Assembly: GCF_018531495.1 (NCBI RefSeq)
Contig: NZ_JAHDTI010000001.1
Location: 248,001-312,000, forward strand
Source of the DNA: Nonomuraea sediminis
GTDB lineage: Bacteria > Actinomycetota > Actinomycetes > Streptosporangiales > Streptosporangiaceae
DNA length: 64,000 nucleotides
Reading direction: 5' to 3'
Shown here: in pieces, positions 52,695-61,511 of the stretch
How positions within the stretch are numbered: position 1 is the first letter of the stretch
Layout of the letters: every line of letters starts with the position of its first letter
Program-made: the position numbers and the translations under genes
Notes under the pieces: model-generated
Database searches by the model: none
What the model saw: the letters and a program-made list of their open reading frames with translations, nothing else
What the model was told of the DNA's origin: nothing

Positions 52695-55253
52695 TCACAG
52701 ATCACGCAGCACCCGCAGTGGCGGTCTGCGTGCCACCCGTACGGCCAGCACCCCGGCACCCACCAGCGCGAGCACCGCGATCCCCGCCAGCACCCCCAGG
52801 TAAGCCCACGGGACCGCCAGGTGGCTGGGCGGCGGGTCGAACACCCCGCCGAGCACCGTGACCAGCATGCGCGACAGCCCCCACCCGGTCAGCGCGCCGA
52901 ACGCGGCCGTGCCCAGCCCGACGAGCGCCACCTCGGTCCACACGAACCCGCCCAGCTGCCGCCCCCGTGCCCCGAGCACGGCGGCCAGAGCCAGGGTCCG
53001 CCGCCGCTCGGCGAACCCGAGCGCGAGCAGCAGCCCGGTGGCGGCCACGGCGAGCAGCAGCGCGCACGACAGCTCGATCCCGGTGAGCCCGGTCAGGTCG
53101 ACCGCGGTGAGGCTGGAGCCGATCACCCGCCGGGTGGTGTCCAGGTCGCTGAGGTGCGCCTGGGGTCCGAGGGCGCTGCGCAGCCGGGCGGCCACCTCGT
53201 GCGGCGCGGTCCCGTCGGTGGTGACCAGGTAGGTGTCGACGGTGCCCGACCCGGTCTTGGAGGCGATGTAGGAGGCGTTGGCCACCAGGAACCCCTCGTG
53301 CGGCGCGGTGGGGAACTCCTCCACGACCCCGGCGAAGCGGAAGGAGATGGGCGGCCCGTCGCCGATCCGCAGCCGCAGTTCCTCCCCCATGTGCAGCTGG
53401 TAGTCCTCCACGGTGGCCTTGCTGACCAGGATCGCGTCGGGGCTGGCGGCCAGGCGTCCGATCACCTCGCGGGCGTCGTCACCGTCGAAGTAGTCGTCGT
53501 CGAGCCGGGTGGTGTCGAGCAGCGTGCTCGGGCGCACGCCGTACAGGTCCGTCAGGTCGGCGCCGACGTAGGCGACGCGGTGCTGCAGCGGCTCGACGGC
53601 GCGCACGCCCTGGATGGAGCGGATCGAGCTCTCGTCGGCGCCGGGCGCATGGCTGACGGTGACGTCGGCGCCGTTGGTCAGCTTGGCGTCGGCCAGCGCC
53701 TGCTGACGGTAGGTGGCGGCGAAGGTGGCCGTGGAGACCGCGAACACCACGGCCAGCGCGGCGATCGCGACGGTCCTGCCCACGGCGGACCGCTGCCGCG
53801 CGATCGTCGCGGCGACGGTGCCCGCCAGGCCGCCGGAGACCGGCCTGGCGAGCCCGCGCAGCAGGGGTCGCGAGCCCGCCAGGCGGCTGGTGAGCCGCCA
53901 GATGAGCAGCCCCGCCCCCGCCCACAGCAGCGCGGGCCCGGCGAAGGCCCAGTAGTCGATCGACACGCGCGGCGCGCCCTGGGCCGCGATCACGAGCCGG
54001 TACCCGGAGCTTCCCGTGGCCACGAACACCGCCGCCGCCCCGGCCAGCAGCCACAGGTCGAGCCCGTACCGCAGCCAGCGGGGCGCCGCCTGCCCGCCGA
54101 CGCTCGCGCGCGCGGCCACGACGGTGACGCCCCTGGCATCCCGTACGGCGGGCAGCACCATCGCCACCACCCCGCTCCCCGCCGCGACGGCACCGGCCGC
54201 CACCGCCCACGCCGCCGGCAGCCCCGCGCCGACGACGTAGCGGTCGAGCAGCGCCGCGGGCACGAGCCCGCCCGCCGCCCCCACGGTGCCGACGGCCAGC
54301 GCCTCGGCCAGCGCCAGGCGGACCAGGTGGCCGAGCCCGGCGCCGCGGGCTCGCAGCAGCGCCTGCTCGGCCCGCCGCCGCTGCCGCCCGGCGGCCGCGA
54401 TGGAGGCGGTCAGCAGCAGGGCCAGCGCCGCTCCCGGCAGGCCGAGGAACAGGAACAGGGCCCGGGCGTACTCGGCGTCCTCGCGGGCCGAGCCGAGCGC
54501 GGCGCCCAGGTTGTCGCCGACGAGCGCGCCGCCCGCGGTCCGCGCCTCGAAGGCGCGCGCACGGTCGGTGACCTGCTCGTAGGCGGTGGCGGGATCGGGG
54601 TCGAGGTCGTGGGCCAGCCGTACGTGGAACTGCCAGCGCACGTCGGAGCCGAACAGCTGGGTGAAGCGCTGCCCGGGCAGCAGCAGGACGTCGGCGGGCG
54701 GCTGCCGGTCCGGCGCGCCGACGGTCTGCAGGAGCGTGGTGGCCTCGGGCAGCTCGACCACGCCGTCGATCTTCACGGTGACGTCGGGGTGGTCGGCGCG
54801 GCGCAGCGTGACGGAGTCGCCCGGCTTGGCGCGCAGGTCGGCGGCGGTCGGCTGGGCGAGCAGCACGCCGCTGGCGACCCCGGCGAGGAGGCGCAGTTCC
54901 CCGGGGAAGGCGGTGGCGTAGTCGGGGGGCATGCCGAGCACCTGTCCTGCGCCGGTCTCGGCGGCGTCCGACTCGAACCCGGTGACGGTGGCGTAGCCGA
55001 CGGGCCTGGCGGTGATGATGCCGGTGTCCTGCTGGACGGCCTGGGTGACGGCGGAGGGGTCGCCGTCCCTGGTGACCTCGATCTGCCAGTCGACGGGGAC
55101 CCGCTGGATGGTGCGGGTGGTCATCGTCGACTGGGCGGCGGACAGGAACGCGCCGAGCGAGGCGAGCAGCCCGGCGGTCAGCGCGATGCCGGCGGCGGTG
55201 GCGAGCATCCGCCACGGTCGCCGCAGGACCAGGCCGCGCAGCCAGATCAGCAT
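52695..55253 (-). CDS. FtsX-like (MacB-type) ABC transporter permease
   Basis: 852 aa. Helix 1 at the N-terminus (RPWRMLATAAGIALTAGLLA), a large extracellular domain (about 40-270), then two FtsX-type four-helix cores with a second extracellular domain (about 500-690). The last core ends FGALTGWGLSRMLVTVLGG and VLALVGAGVLAVRVARR. This is the duplicated FtsX layout of actinobacterial export/mechanotransmission transporters. Its start overlaps the end of the ATPase gene by 7 nt. Likely partners are the two ATPases upstream. Substrate may be a peptide antibiotic or lipoprotein-type cargo (inference). Confidence 0.9.
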   Translation of the reverse strand: MLIWLRGLVLRRPWRMLATAAGIALTAGLLASLGAFLSAAQSTMTTRTIQRVPVDWQIEVTRDGDPSAVTQAVQQDTGIITARPVGYATVTGFESDAAETGAGQVLGMPPDYATAFPGELRLLAGVASGVLLAQPTAADLRAKPGDSVTLRRADHPDVTVKIDGVVELPEATTLLQTVGAPDRQPPADVLLLPGQRFTQLFGSDVRWQFHVRLAHDLDPDPATAYEQVTDRARAFEARTAGGALVGDNLGAALGSAREDAEYARALFLFLGLPGAALALLLTASIAAAGRQRRRAEQALLRARGAGLGHLVRLALAEALAVGTVGAAGGLVPAALLDRYVVGAGLPAAWAVAAGAVAAGSGVVAMVLPAVRDARGVTVVAARASVGGQAAPRWLRYGLDLWLLAGAAAVFVATGSSGYRLVIAAQGAPRVSIDYWAFAGPALLWAGAGLLIWRLTSRLAGSRPLLRGLARPVSGGLAGTVAATIARQRSAVGRTVAIAALAVVFAVSTATFAATYRQQALADAKLTNGADVTVSHAPGADESSIRSIQGVRAVEPLQHRVAYVGADLTDLYGVRPSTLLDTTRLDDDYFDGDDAREVIGRLAASPDAILVSKATVEDYQLHMGEELRLRIGDGPPISFRFAGVVEEFPTAPHEGFLVANASYIASKTGSGTVDTYLVTTDGTAPHEVAARLRSALGPQAHLSDLDTTRRVIGSSLTAVDLTGLTGIELSCALLLAVAATGLLLALGFAERRRTLALAAVLGARGRQLGGFVWTEVALVGLGTAAFGALTGWGLSRMLVTVLGGVFDPPPSHLAVPWAYLGVLAGIAVLALVGAGVLAVRVARRPPLRVLRDL

Positions 55254-55894
55254 GGCCGGTCCTGCGGGGTGGCGACGCGCAGGGTGCCGTCGCGCATCTC
55301 CCAGCGGCCGGGCAGCCGGGCGGCGATCGCCTCGTCGTGCGTGGCGACCACCACGGCCACGCCGGTGCGCGCCAGTTCGGCCAGCAGGTCGGCGATCTGG
55401 AGGGCGCGCTCGGAGTCCACCCTGCCGGTGGGCTCGTCGGCCAGCACCAGGTCGGGGCGTTCGGCCAGCACGCGGGCCAGCGCGACCCGCTGGGCCTGAC
55501 CGCCGGACAGCTCCTGGGGCAGGCGCCAGGCCAGTTCGGACACGCCCACGGACTCCAGCGCGCGCATCCCCTCCCGCCTTGCCTCCTGCTCGCCGCGGCC
55601 GGCGATCAGCAGGGGCAGCGCCACGTTCTCCAGCGCGTCGAGCGAGGGGACCAGGCTGTCGCCCTGGAACACCATGCCCGCGCGTGCCTCGGCCCGCCGT
55701 ACCTCGCCGGCGGTGGGCTCATCGAGCCCGGCCAGCAGGTGCAGCAGTGTGGTCTTGCCCGAGCCGGAGGGGCCGGTGACGGCGATGGCGTCGCCGGCGG
55801 CCACGGCGCAGCTGATGTCGTGCAGGGCGACGACGGAGCGGCGTCCGCGGCCGTAGACGCGGGCCACGTCCACGCAGCGGACCAGCTCGCTCAC
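55247..55894 (-). CDS. ABC transporter ATP-binding protein (LolD/MacB type)
   Basis: 215 aa, GTG overlapping the preceding stop (GTGA). Walker A AVTGPSGSGKTTLLHL, Q-loop in MVFQGDS, signature ELSGGQAQRVALARVL, Walker B LVLADEPTGRVDSE and switch VVVATHDEAIA. Typical size of LolD/MacB ATPases. Directly precedes the FtsX-type permease and is probably its dedicated ATPase. Confidence 0.94.
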   Translation of the reverse strand: MSELVRCVDVARVYGRGRRSVVALHDISCAVAAGDAIAVTGPSGSGKTTLLHLLAGLDEPTAGEVRRAEARAGMVFQGDSLVPSLDALENVALPLLIAGRGEQEARREGMRALESVGVSELAWRLPQELSGGQAQRVALARVLAERPDLVLADEPTGRVDSERALQIADLLAELARTGVAVVVATHDEAIAARLPGRWEMRDGTLRVATPQDRPC

Positions 55895-56565
55895 CGGACG
55901 CGCCCGTCGAGGAGCGACACCATACGATCGGCGAACCTGCGTACTGCGGCGCTGTGCGAGGCGATCACCACGGCCGTGCTGTCGCCCGCCAGCTCTCGCA
56001 CCAGTCGCAGCACGTCGGCCTCCCTGCCGCGGTCGAGCTCGCCCGTCGGCTCGTCGGCCAGCAGCACCGAGGGCTTGTTGGCCAGCGCCACCGCCAGTCC
56101 GGCGCGGGCCGCCTCACCGCCGGACAGCATGGCCGGGCTAGCGAGCGCGCGGTCGGCCAGCCCGACCCGTTCGAGCAGTTCGTCGCGCCAGTGCCTCGAC
56201 TCCGTCCGGGCCCGCGCGTTCCGGGCGGGGTCGAAACGCTGGGCGAGATCGATGTTGCCGCGCACCGACAGGTGCTCCACGAGGTTGCCCGACTGCAGGA
56301 CCACGCCGATGTGCCGGGCGCGCAGCGCGGCCCGCTCCCGCTCGGGACGGTGGCTGATGCGCGTGCCCGCCACCCACACCGCGCCGCCGTCGGGCTCGTC
56401 CAGCCCTGCCAGGCACGAGATCAGCGTGGACTTGCCTGCTCCCGACGGCCCGGTGACGGCGACGATCTCGCCGGGTTCGACCTCGATCGAGACGCCCCGC
56501 AGGGCCTTGACCTCCTCATCGCCCGACCGATGAAAGCGGTAGAGCTCATCGGCGAACAGCAGCAT
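55891..56565 (-). CDS. ABC transporter ATP-binding protein, second copy
   Basis: 224 aa from ATG 56565. Walker A AVTGPSGAGKSTLISCL, signature MLSGGEAARAGLAVAL (weaker than in the neighbour), Walker B VLLADEPTGELDRG. The two adjacent ATPases could form a heterodimer on the single duplicated permease. The signature variant SGGEAARAG suggests an asymmetric pair (inference). First gene of the ABC unit, 24 bp after the MFS gene. Confidence 0.93.
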   Translation of the reverse strand: MLLFADELYRFHRSGDEEVKALRGVSIEVEPGEIVAVTGPSGAGKSTLISCLAGLDEPDGGAVWVAGTRISHRPERERAALRARHIGVVLQSGNLVEHLSVRGNIDLAQRFDPARNARARTESRHWRDELLERVGLADRALASPAMLSGGEAARAGLAVALANKPSVLLADEPTGELDRGREADVLRLVRELAGDSTAVVIASHSAAVRRFADRMVSLLDGRVR

Positions 56566-56589
56566 GCGGGAAGCCTAGGCCCGGGCCGG

Positions 56590-57837
56590 TCAGCGTCGGC
56601 TGAGCGCTGTGTTAGCGCGGTGTTTACCTTTCCGGTACGGCTCGGCCAGCACCTGCAGCCGGTCGAGCAGCAGCACCGCCAGCGCGCTCCCCACGCCGAT
56701 CAGGACGAGCGTGGCCCAGGGCAGCCAGGCTACGCCCCAGGAGCCGGCGCTGTCCCAGATGACGCCGGTGACCAGGCTGCCCGCGGTGATGCCGAGCCCG
56801 GAGACGGTGGCGTAGACGCCGTAGTGGGTGGCCACGAGGCGGCCGCGCGCCAGCCGTACGATCACGTCCATCTCGAAGGGCAGGATGAGCATCGTGCCGA
56901 GCGCCAGCAGCGCGGCGGTGGCCAGCATGGGCAGCGTGGCCAGGTGCTCGGCCAGCTCCTCGTAGCCCAGGTCGGGTGCCGTGGGGGTGGAGAAGGCCAC
57001 CATCGGCACGAACGCCAGCCCGAGCACGGCCACGCCGATCGCCATGGCCCTGGGCGGCGTCCAGCGCTCCGCGGCCCAGGTGCTGACCCGCTTCTGCAAG
57101 GTGATCACCAGCAGGGCGGACAGGGCGAACATCTCGCTCATCCCGATGTTCTGCTCGGGGCCGAGCGCGCGCTCCATCACCAGCGGCAGCGCCAGGTAGA
57201 CCTGGAAGGCGAGCACGGCGGAGCCGACCATGGCCAGCGAGAAGCACAGGAACGCCTTGTTGCGCAGCACCGGACCCCACCGCACGGGCTTGGCCTTGCG
57301 CCGCTGGTTCCCGCGCGGGAGCCAGATCGCCTGCACCACGGTGAGCGCGGCGAACACGGCCGCCGCGACCATCGCGATGCCGGGGAACGGCAGCCACGAC
57401 AGTCCCAGCCCGGCCAGCGGCCCCAGCAGCAGTCCCGCCTGCCCGGCGATGTTGAAGCGGGCGAACGCCTCCACGCGCCCCTCCCCCGCCGCCTGCGACA
57501 CCAGCGTGCGCACCCCGGGGTCGAAGAGCGCGCCGGCGAACCCGGTCGCCGCCGCGGCCAGCACCAGCGCGGGCACCCCTGTGGCCGTCCCCAGCAGGGC
57601 GAACCCGAGGGTCCGCAGCGCGCACCCGGCGATGACGGCCGTGCGGCAACCGAGCCGGTCGGACAGGTACCCTCCCACCAGCGACAGACCTCGCTGGCTG
57701 GCGTTGCGCACCCCGAGCACGACGCCGAGCACCCACGCGGCCATGCCCAGGCCGTGGCTGAGATGGCCGGCGAGGTAGGGCATGAGCAGGTTGAAGCCCA
57801 GCTTGATCGCGAACTGGGACGAAAGCAGAAGACGCAT
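56590..57837 (-). CDS. MFS transporter
   Basis: 415 aa, ATG 57837. Twelve hydrophobic segments. Loop 2-3 motif GGYLSDRLGCRTAVI and a helix-5 region LFDPGVRTLVSQAAGEGRVE are typical of the MdtH/YfcJ-like 12-TM drug or metabolite exporters. Divergent from the histidine kinase gene (77 bp apart), co-directional with the ABC genes after it. Possibly part of one resistance-like unit under the kinase/regulator pair (inference). Confidence 0.9.
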   Translation of the reverse strand: MRLLLSSQFAIKLGFNLLMPYLAGHLSHGLGMAAWVLGVVLGVRNASQRGLSLVGGYLSDRLGCRTAVIAGCALRTLGFALLGTATGVPALVLAAAATGFAGALFDPGVRTLVSQAAGEGRVEAFARFNIAGQAGLLLGPLAGLGLSWLPFPGIAMVAAAVFAALTVVQAIWLPRGNQRRKAKPVRWGPVLRNKAFLCFSLAMVGSAVLAFQVYLALPLVMERALGPEQNIGMSEMFALSALLVITLQKRVSTWAAERWTPPRAMAIGVAVLGLAFVPMVAFSTPTAPDLGYEELAEHLATLPMLATAALLALGTMLILPFEMDVIVRLARGRLVATHYGVYATVSGLGITAGSLVTGVIWDSAGSWGVAWLPWATLVLIGVGSALAVLLLDRLQVLAEPYRKGKHRANTALSRR

Positions 57838-57914
57838 AGTGACCGAAAGACTACGCAGCGTTACATCAGCGGGAGGTTAGCGGGTGGCTCACTTCGTTCT
57901 GACAGGCTGGGCGC

Positions 57915-59237
57915 ATGACGCGTGAGCCCGGAGGAACCCCGCTGCGGCGCCGGGTCCTGGTGGCGATGGTCGGCGTGGCGTCACTGGCCGTCGCGCTGTT
58001 CGCGGTGCCGCTCGCGCTCTCGCTCGGCACGCTCTACCGCGACGAGACCGCGGTGTCGCTGGGCCGCGACGCCGCCTGGATCGCCGCCAACGTGCCCGAC
58101 GAGCCGCTGGGCAACTCCTCGATGGCGCTGCCCTCGGGCGTGCCGCACGGGCTGACGGTCGGCGTCTACAGCTCCGAGGGCAAGCTGCTGTTCGGGCACG
58201 GGCCCGCCTCGTCCAAGGTGGTGCGGAACTCCGTCGACGGGCGGCCGCACGAGGCCGTCGAGGAAGGCTACCTGGCCGTCTCCGCCCCGGTGCCGACCGA
58301 CGAGCGGGTCAAGGGCGTGGTGCGGGTGGCCACGCCGTACGACATGATCGAGCGGCGCGTGCACAAGTCGTGGATGCTGATGGGCGGGCTGGCGATCGTC
58401 GTGGTCGGGCTGGCGGCGGCGTTCGCGCTGAGCCAGGCGGCGCGGCTGGCGCGGCCGCTGGAGCGGCTGACGCGGGCCGCCGAGGCGCTGGGCGCGGGCG
58501 ACTTCTCCATCCGCGCGCCGCACTCGGGGGTGCGCGAGGCGGACGTGGCCGGGCAGGCGCTGGCCGCGACGGCGCGCCGGCTGGGCGACGTGCTGGCACG
58601 CGAGCGGGCCTTCTCCGTCGACGTCTCCCACCAGCTGCGCACCCGGCTCACCGCCACGCTGCTCGGCCTGGAGTCGGCCCTCACCCGCCCGGACGCCGAC
58701 CTGCGCGCCGCGATCGAGACCGCGCTGGGGCGGGGCGAGCAGCTGCGCACGACGGTGGAGGACCTGGTACGGCTGACGCGCGACGGCGGCCACGGCGACG
58801 CCGCCCCGCTCGACGTGGTGGCGCTGCTCAACGACATCCGCGACGACCGGCACGGCGAGGCGGTCACCGTCAACGTGCCGATCGGGCTGCCGCACGTGGC
58901 GGCCTCGGCGGCGGCCGTGCGGCAGGTGGTGCAGGTGCTGCTGGACAACGCGACCGAGCACGGCGCGGGCGAGATCACCGTGGACGCCGCCGACCTGGGC
59001 GACGCCGTGGCGATCGAGGTGTCCGACCGCGGCCCCGGCATCCCCGAGGGGGTGGACCCGTTCGTGCGCAGGCCGGACGCGCGCGAGGGGCACGGCATCG
59101 GGCTGGCGCTGGCCAGGTCGCTGGCCGAGGCCGAGGGCGGCAGGCTGGTGCTGCGGGAGTCGTCACCGCCGGTCTTCAGCCTGCTGCTGCCGGTCAGTCA
59201 AGCTCGTAGCGGTAGCCGCGGCCACGCAGCGTCGTGA
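57915..59237 (+). CDS. Sensor histidine kinase
   Basis: 440 aa. N-terminal helix (about 14-36), extracytoplasmic sensor (about 37-150), second helix (about 154-176), HAMP (PLERLTRAAEALGAGDFSIR), then HisKA with the phospho-acceptor His239 in SVDVSHQLRTRL and an HATPase_c domain with N-box VLLDNATEHG (Asn345) and G-box SDRGPGIPEG. The last 44 bases overlap the 3' end of the convergent response-regulator gene, so the usual co-directional operon layout is replaced by a tail-to-tail pair. It probably senses an envelope signal and controls the adjacent transporter genes (inference). Confidence 0.93.
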   Translation: MTREPGGTPLRRRVLVAMVGVASLAVALFAVPLALSLGTLYRDETAVSLGRDAAWIAANVPDEPLGNSSMALPSGVPHGLTVGVYSSEGKLLFGHGPASSKVVRNSVDGRPHEAVEEGYLAVSAPVPTDERVKGVVRVATPYDMIERRVHKSWMLMGGLAIVVVGLAAAFALSQAARLARPLERLTRAAEALGAGDFSIRAPHSGVREADVAGQALAATARRLGDVLARERAFSVDVSHQLRTRLTATLLGLESALTRPDADLRAAIETALGRGEQLRTTVEDLVRLTRDGGHGDAAPLDVVALLNDIRDDRHGEAVTVNVPIGLPHVAASAAAVRQVVQVLLDNATEHGAGEITVDAADLGDAVAIEVSDRGPGIPEGVDPFVRRPDAREGHGIGLALARSLAEAEGGRLVLRESSPPVFSLLLPVSQARSGSRGHAAS

Positions 59238-59874
59238 TGCGCTGCGGGTCCTCGCCGTGCTCGGCGAGCTTGCGGCGCAGCGCGAACACGTGCACGTCGA
59301 GAGTCTTGGTGGGGCCGAACCAGTTGGCGTCCCACACCTCGTCCATCAGCTCCTCGCGGGTGATCACCTCGCCCGCCCGGCCGGCCAGCACCGCCAGCAG
59401 GTCGAACTCCTTGGGCCGCAGCGCCAGCTCGTGCCCGGCCACGAACGCCCGCCTGCCCGGCAGGTCGAGCGTCAGCTTGCCCACCGAGACGGTGCGCTCC
59501 TCGCCGGGCGGGGCCTGGCGGCGCAGGTGGGCGCGGAGCCTGGCCAGCAGCTCGGTCAGCCGGAACGGCTTCATCAGGTAGTCGTCGGCGCCCGCGTCGA
59601 GCGCGACCACGACCTCGAACTCCTGGGTGCGCGCGGTCAGCACCACGATCACGGTGTGCGGCAGCACCACGCGGAGCCTGCGGCACAGGGCGACGCCGTC
59701 CACGTCGGGCAGGCCCAGGTCGAGCAGGATCAGGTCGGGCGGGTCGAGCTCGGCCTGGTCCACGGCGGCGGCGCCGGTCGTGGCCAGCGCCGTTCGGTAG
59801 CCGCTGCCGGTCAGCGCCTGCGCCAGCTCGGGTCCGATCTCCGGATCATCCTCAACGACCAGGACGTGCGTCAT
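59194..59874 (-). CDS. OmpR/PhoB-family response regulator
   Basis: 226 aa, ATG 59874. Receiver: acidic pair at VVEDDPEIG, phospho-acceptor Asp52 (LILLDLGLPDVDG), Thr80 and Lys102 (YLMKPF). Winged helix: ELALRPKEFDLLAVLAGRAG and TKTLDVHVFALRRKLAEHGE, ending TLRGRGYRYELD. Partner of the convergent kinase. It lies downstream of the glycosyltransferase gene on the same strand, overlapping its end by 23 bp, so it may be co-transcribed with it. Confidence 0.95.
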   Translation of the reverse strand: MTHVLVVEDDPEIGPELAQALTGSGYRTALATTGAAAVDQAELDPPDLILLDLGLPDVDGVALCRRLRVVLPHTVIVVLTARTQEFEVVVALDAGADDYLMKPFRLTELLARLRAHLRRQAPPGEERTVSVGKLTLDLPGRRAFVAGHELALRPKEFDLLAVLAGRAGEVITREELMDEVWDANWFGPTKTLDVHVFALRRKLAEHGEDPQRITTLRGRGYRYELD

Positions 59875-61069
59875 GGGCCGATGTTATCCGCGCTAGGAGA
59901 TCGTCCCACTGTCCTCCGACGACTCGCAGGTCGTAGCGGGTCGCGGTGCGCAGGGCGGCCGCGCCGAGCTTGACCCGCAGGTCCCGGTTCCCGATCAGCG
60001 CGCAGACGGCCTCGGCCAGGGCTTCGACGTCGCGGGGCGGGACGAGCACGCCGTCCACCCCGTCCGTGATCATCTCCTGCGGCCCGCTGGGGCAGGCGAA
60101 CGAGACCACCGGCAGGCCCTTGCTCATCGCCTCGATGATCACCATGGGCAGCGCTTCCGAGCGGGAGCTCAGCACGAACATCCCGGCCTCGGCCAGTTCC
60201 TCGCCGACGCGGCCTGTGCGGCCCATGAGGAACGCGCCGTCCTCCAGGCCGAGCTCCGTGACCTGCCTGCGCAGCCTGCCCAGCTGCGGGCCCGAGCCGA
60301 AGACGCGCAGCGTCCAGTCCGGGTGGCGCTGCCTGACCAACTGCCACGCCCGCAGCAGCAGGTCGTAGCCCTTGATCTTGTCCAGCCTGCCGAGCGCGAC
60401 GGCCACCTTGCTGTCGGGCGAGGCCAGGCCGCCGCCCAGCGGGGTGAGCGCGTTGGGGATGCGGAACACCGTGGCGCCTGGGACGGCCCGGGCGAAGCGG
60501 TCCTCGTCGTCGCGGGTGAGCACGACCACGGCGGACAGCCTGCCGTACCTGCGTTTGATCACCTTGCGCAGCGGGGCGGCGTAGGAGGCGAAGTGGCGGT
60601 GCTCCTGGCCGATGGTGACGACGCCGGGCGGGGCGAAGGCGGCCATGAGGTTGAGCGACGGCCTGGTCGTGACGAGCACGCCGCCGCGCAGCGAGCGCAG
60701 GTAGCGAAGCAGGACCAGGTCGGTCCAGAGGGAGCTGAGGCGGTGGACGTGCTCCGACCCCGGCACCAGGACGCTCCTGCGGCGCGACAGCAGCCGGTAG
60801 AGCCCGCCCGGCGGGTCGAGCCTGTCCTCCAGGTAAGTGATCCGCACGCCCGGAGGGAGGGGGAAGAACGGCTCCGCCCGGGTGCGGACGACGCTGACGA
60901 TCTCCACCTGCCGGGTCATGGCCAGGTATCCGGCCAGGTTGTAGACGCTGCGGATGGTGCCGCCCATGCCGTTGGCGTGGAAGAGGATGAAGCGCACGGT
61001 CCCGGCGTCCGGCGGTGGCGCCCTCCTGGCGCGCCGGCGGTTGGCCAGGTTCAGCAGCCACAGCAACAT
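59852..61069 (-). CDS. GT4-family glycosyltransferase
   Basis: 405 aa from ATG 61069 (AAGGAAGG 10 nt upstream); GTG 61078 is close to the SD and less likely. GT-B fold: N-terminal FILFHANGMGGTIRSVYNLA, the conserved VALGRLDKIKGYDLLLRAW at the start of the second domain, and the EX7E-type donor site EALPMVIIEAMSKGLPVVSF. Such enzymes transfer NDP-sugars to cell-surface polysaccharides, teichoic acids or natural products. It is divergent from the BlaI-like gene, whose operator lies within 40 bp of its start, so BlaI control is possible. Confidence 0.9.
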   Translation of the reverse strand: MLLWLLNLANRRRARRAPPPDAGTVRFILFHANGMGGTIRSVYNLAGYLAMTRQVEIVSVVRTRAEPFFPLPPGVRITYLEDRLDPPGGLYRLLSRRRSVLVPGSEHVHRLSSLWTDLVLLRYLRSLRGGVLVTTRPSLNLMAAFAPPGVVTIGQEHRHFASYAAPLRKVIKRRYGRLSAVVVLTRDDEDRFARAVPGATVFRIPNALTPLGGGLASPDSKVAVALGRLDKIKGYDLLLRAWQLVRQRHPDWTLRVFGSGPQLGRLRRQVTELGLEDGAFLMGRTGRVGEELAEAGMFVLSSRSEALPMVIIEAMSKGLPVVSFACPSGPQEMITDGVDGVLVPPRDVEALAEAVCALIGNRDLRVKLGAAALRTATRYDLRVVGGQWDDLLARITSAHDARPGR

Positions 61070-61088
61070 GCGCTTCACGCCTTCCTTA

Positions 61089-61109
61089 CTACTACATGAT
61101 TGGTAGTAG
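61089..61109. promoter_or_regulatory. BlaI/MecI-type operator
   Basis: CTACTAC, 7 nt, GTAGTAG: perfect 7-bp arms in the 66-bp region between the glycosyltransferase and BlaI-like starts. TACTAC/GTAGTA half-sites resemble those of BlaI-family repressors. It overlaps the predicted -35 of the blaI-like gene (TTGGTA, 61100-61105). Confidence 0.7.
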
Positions 61110-61136
61110 GTGCGGTGTGGGTGCACGATGGTCCGG
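61100..61136 (+). promoter_or_regulatory. Promoter of the BlaI-like gene with leaderless start
   Basis: TTGGTA (61100-61105), 18 bp, CACGAT (61124-61129), then 6 nt to the GTG at 61136. The start codon sits at the expected transcription start, and no Shine-Dalgarno is visible. Confidence 0.5.
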
Positions 61137-61510
61137 TGATGACACGCTCACCCGGCCGCCGCGACCGGGGAGACCTGGAGGCCGAGGTGCTGGCGGTGCT
61201 GACGGCCGCCGGGTCGGCGATGACGCCGCGCGAGGTCGCGGCCGGGCTGGCGGGGCCGCTGGCGTACACGACGGTCATGACGGTGCTGACGCGGCTGCAC
61301 GAGAAGGGGGCCGTCACGCGCGAACGGGCGGGACGCGCCTACGCCTACTCCTTCCAGCGCGATGAGGACTCGCGACTGGCCGCGCAGATGCGGCGGCTGC
61401 TTGACGGAGGCACTTCCAGGGAGCGGGTGCTGTCGCACTTCGTGGGCGAGTTGTCGGCGGAGGAGGAGTCTCTGCTCCAGCGGCTGCTGCGCGAGGCGGG
61501 CGGGCAGTGA
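61136..61510 (+). CDS. BlaI/MecI-family transcriptional repressor
   Basis: 124 aa; GTG 61136 immediately followed by ATG 61139. Winged helix with LEAEVLAVLTAAGSAMTPRE, YTTVMTVLTRLHEKGAVTRE and AYAYSFQRDEDSRLA, then the C-terminal dimer helices (LSHFVGELSAEEESLLQRLL). Members are cleaved or released on a signal from the partner M56 protease. It is followed after one base by that protease. Its likely operator overlaps its own -35 and faces the glycosyltransferase gene, so autorepression and control of that gene are both possible. Confidence 0.93.
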   Translation: MMTRSPGRRDRGDLEAEVLAVLTAAGSAMTPREVAAGLAGPLAYTTVMTVLTRLHEKGAVTRERAGRAYAYSFQRDEDSRLAAQMRRLLDGGTSRERVLSHFVGELSAEEESLLQRLLREAGGQ

Positions 61511-61511
61511 C

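Noticed and set aside
52668..55499. 943-codon plus-strand open frame
   Set aside because: Antisense shadow of the FtsX-type permease gene; no start signal and no recognisable domain.
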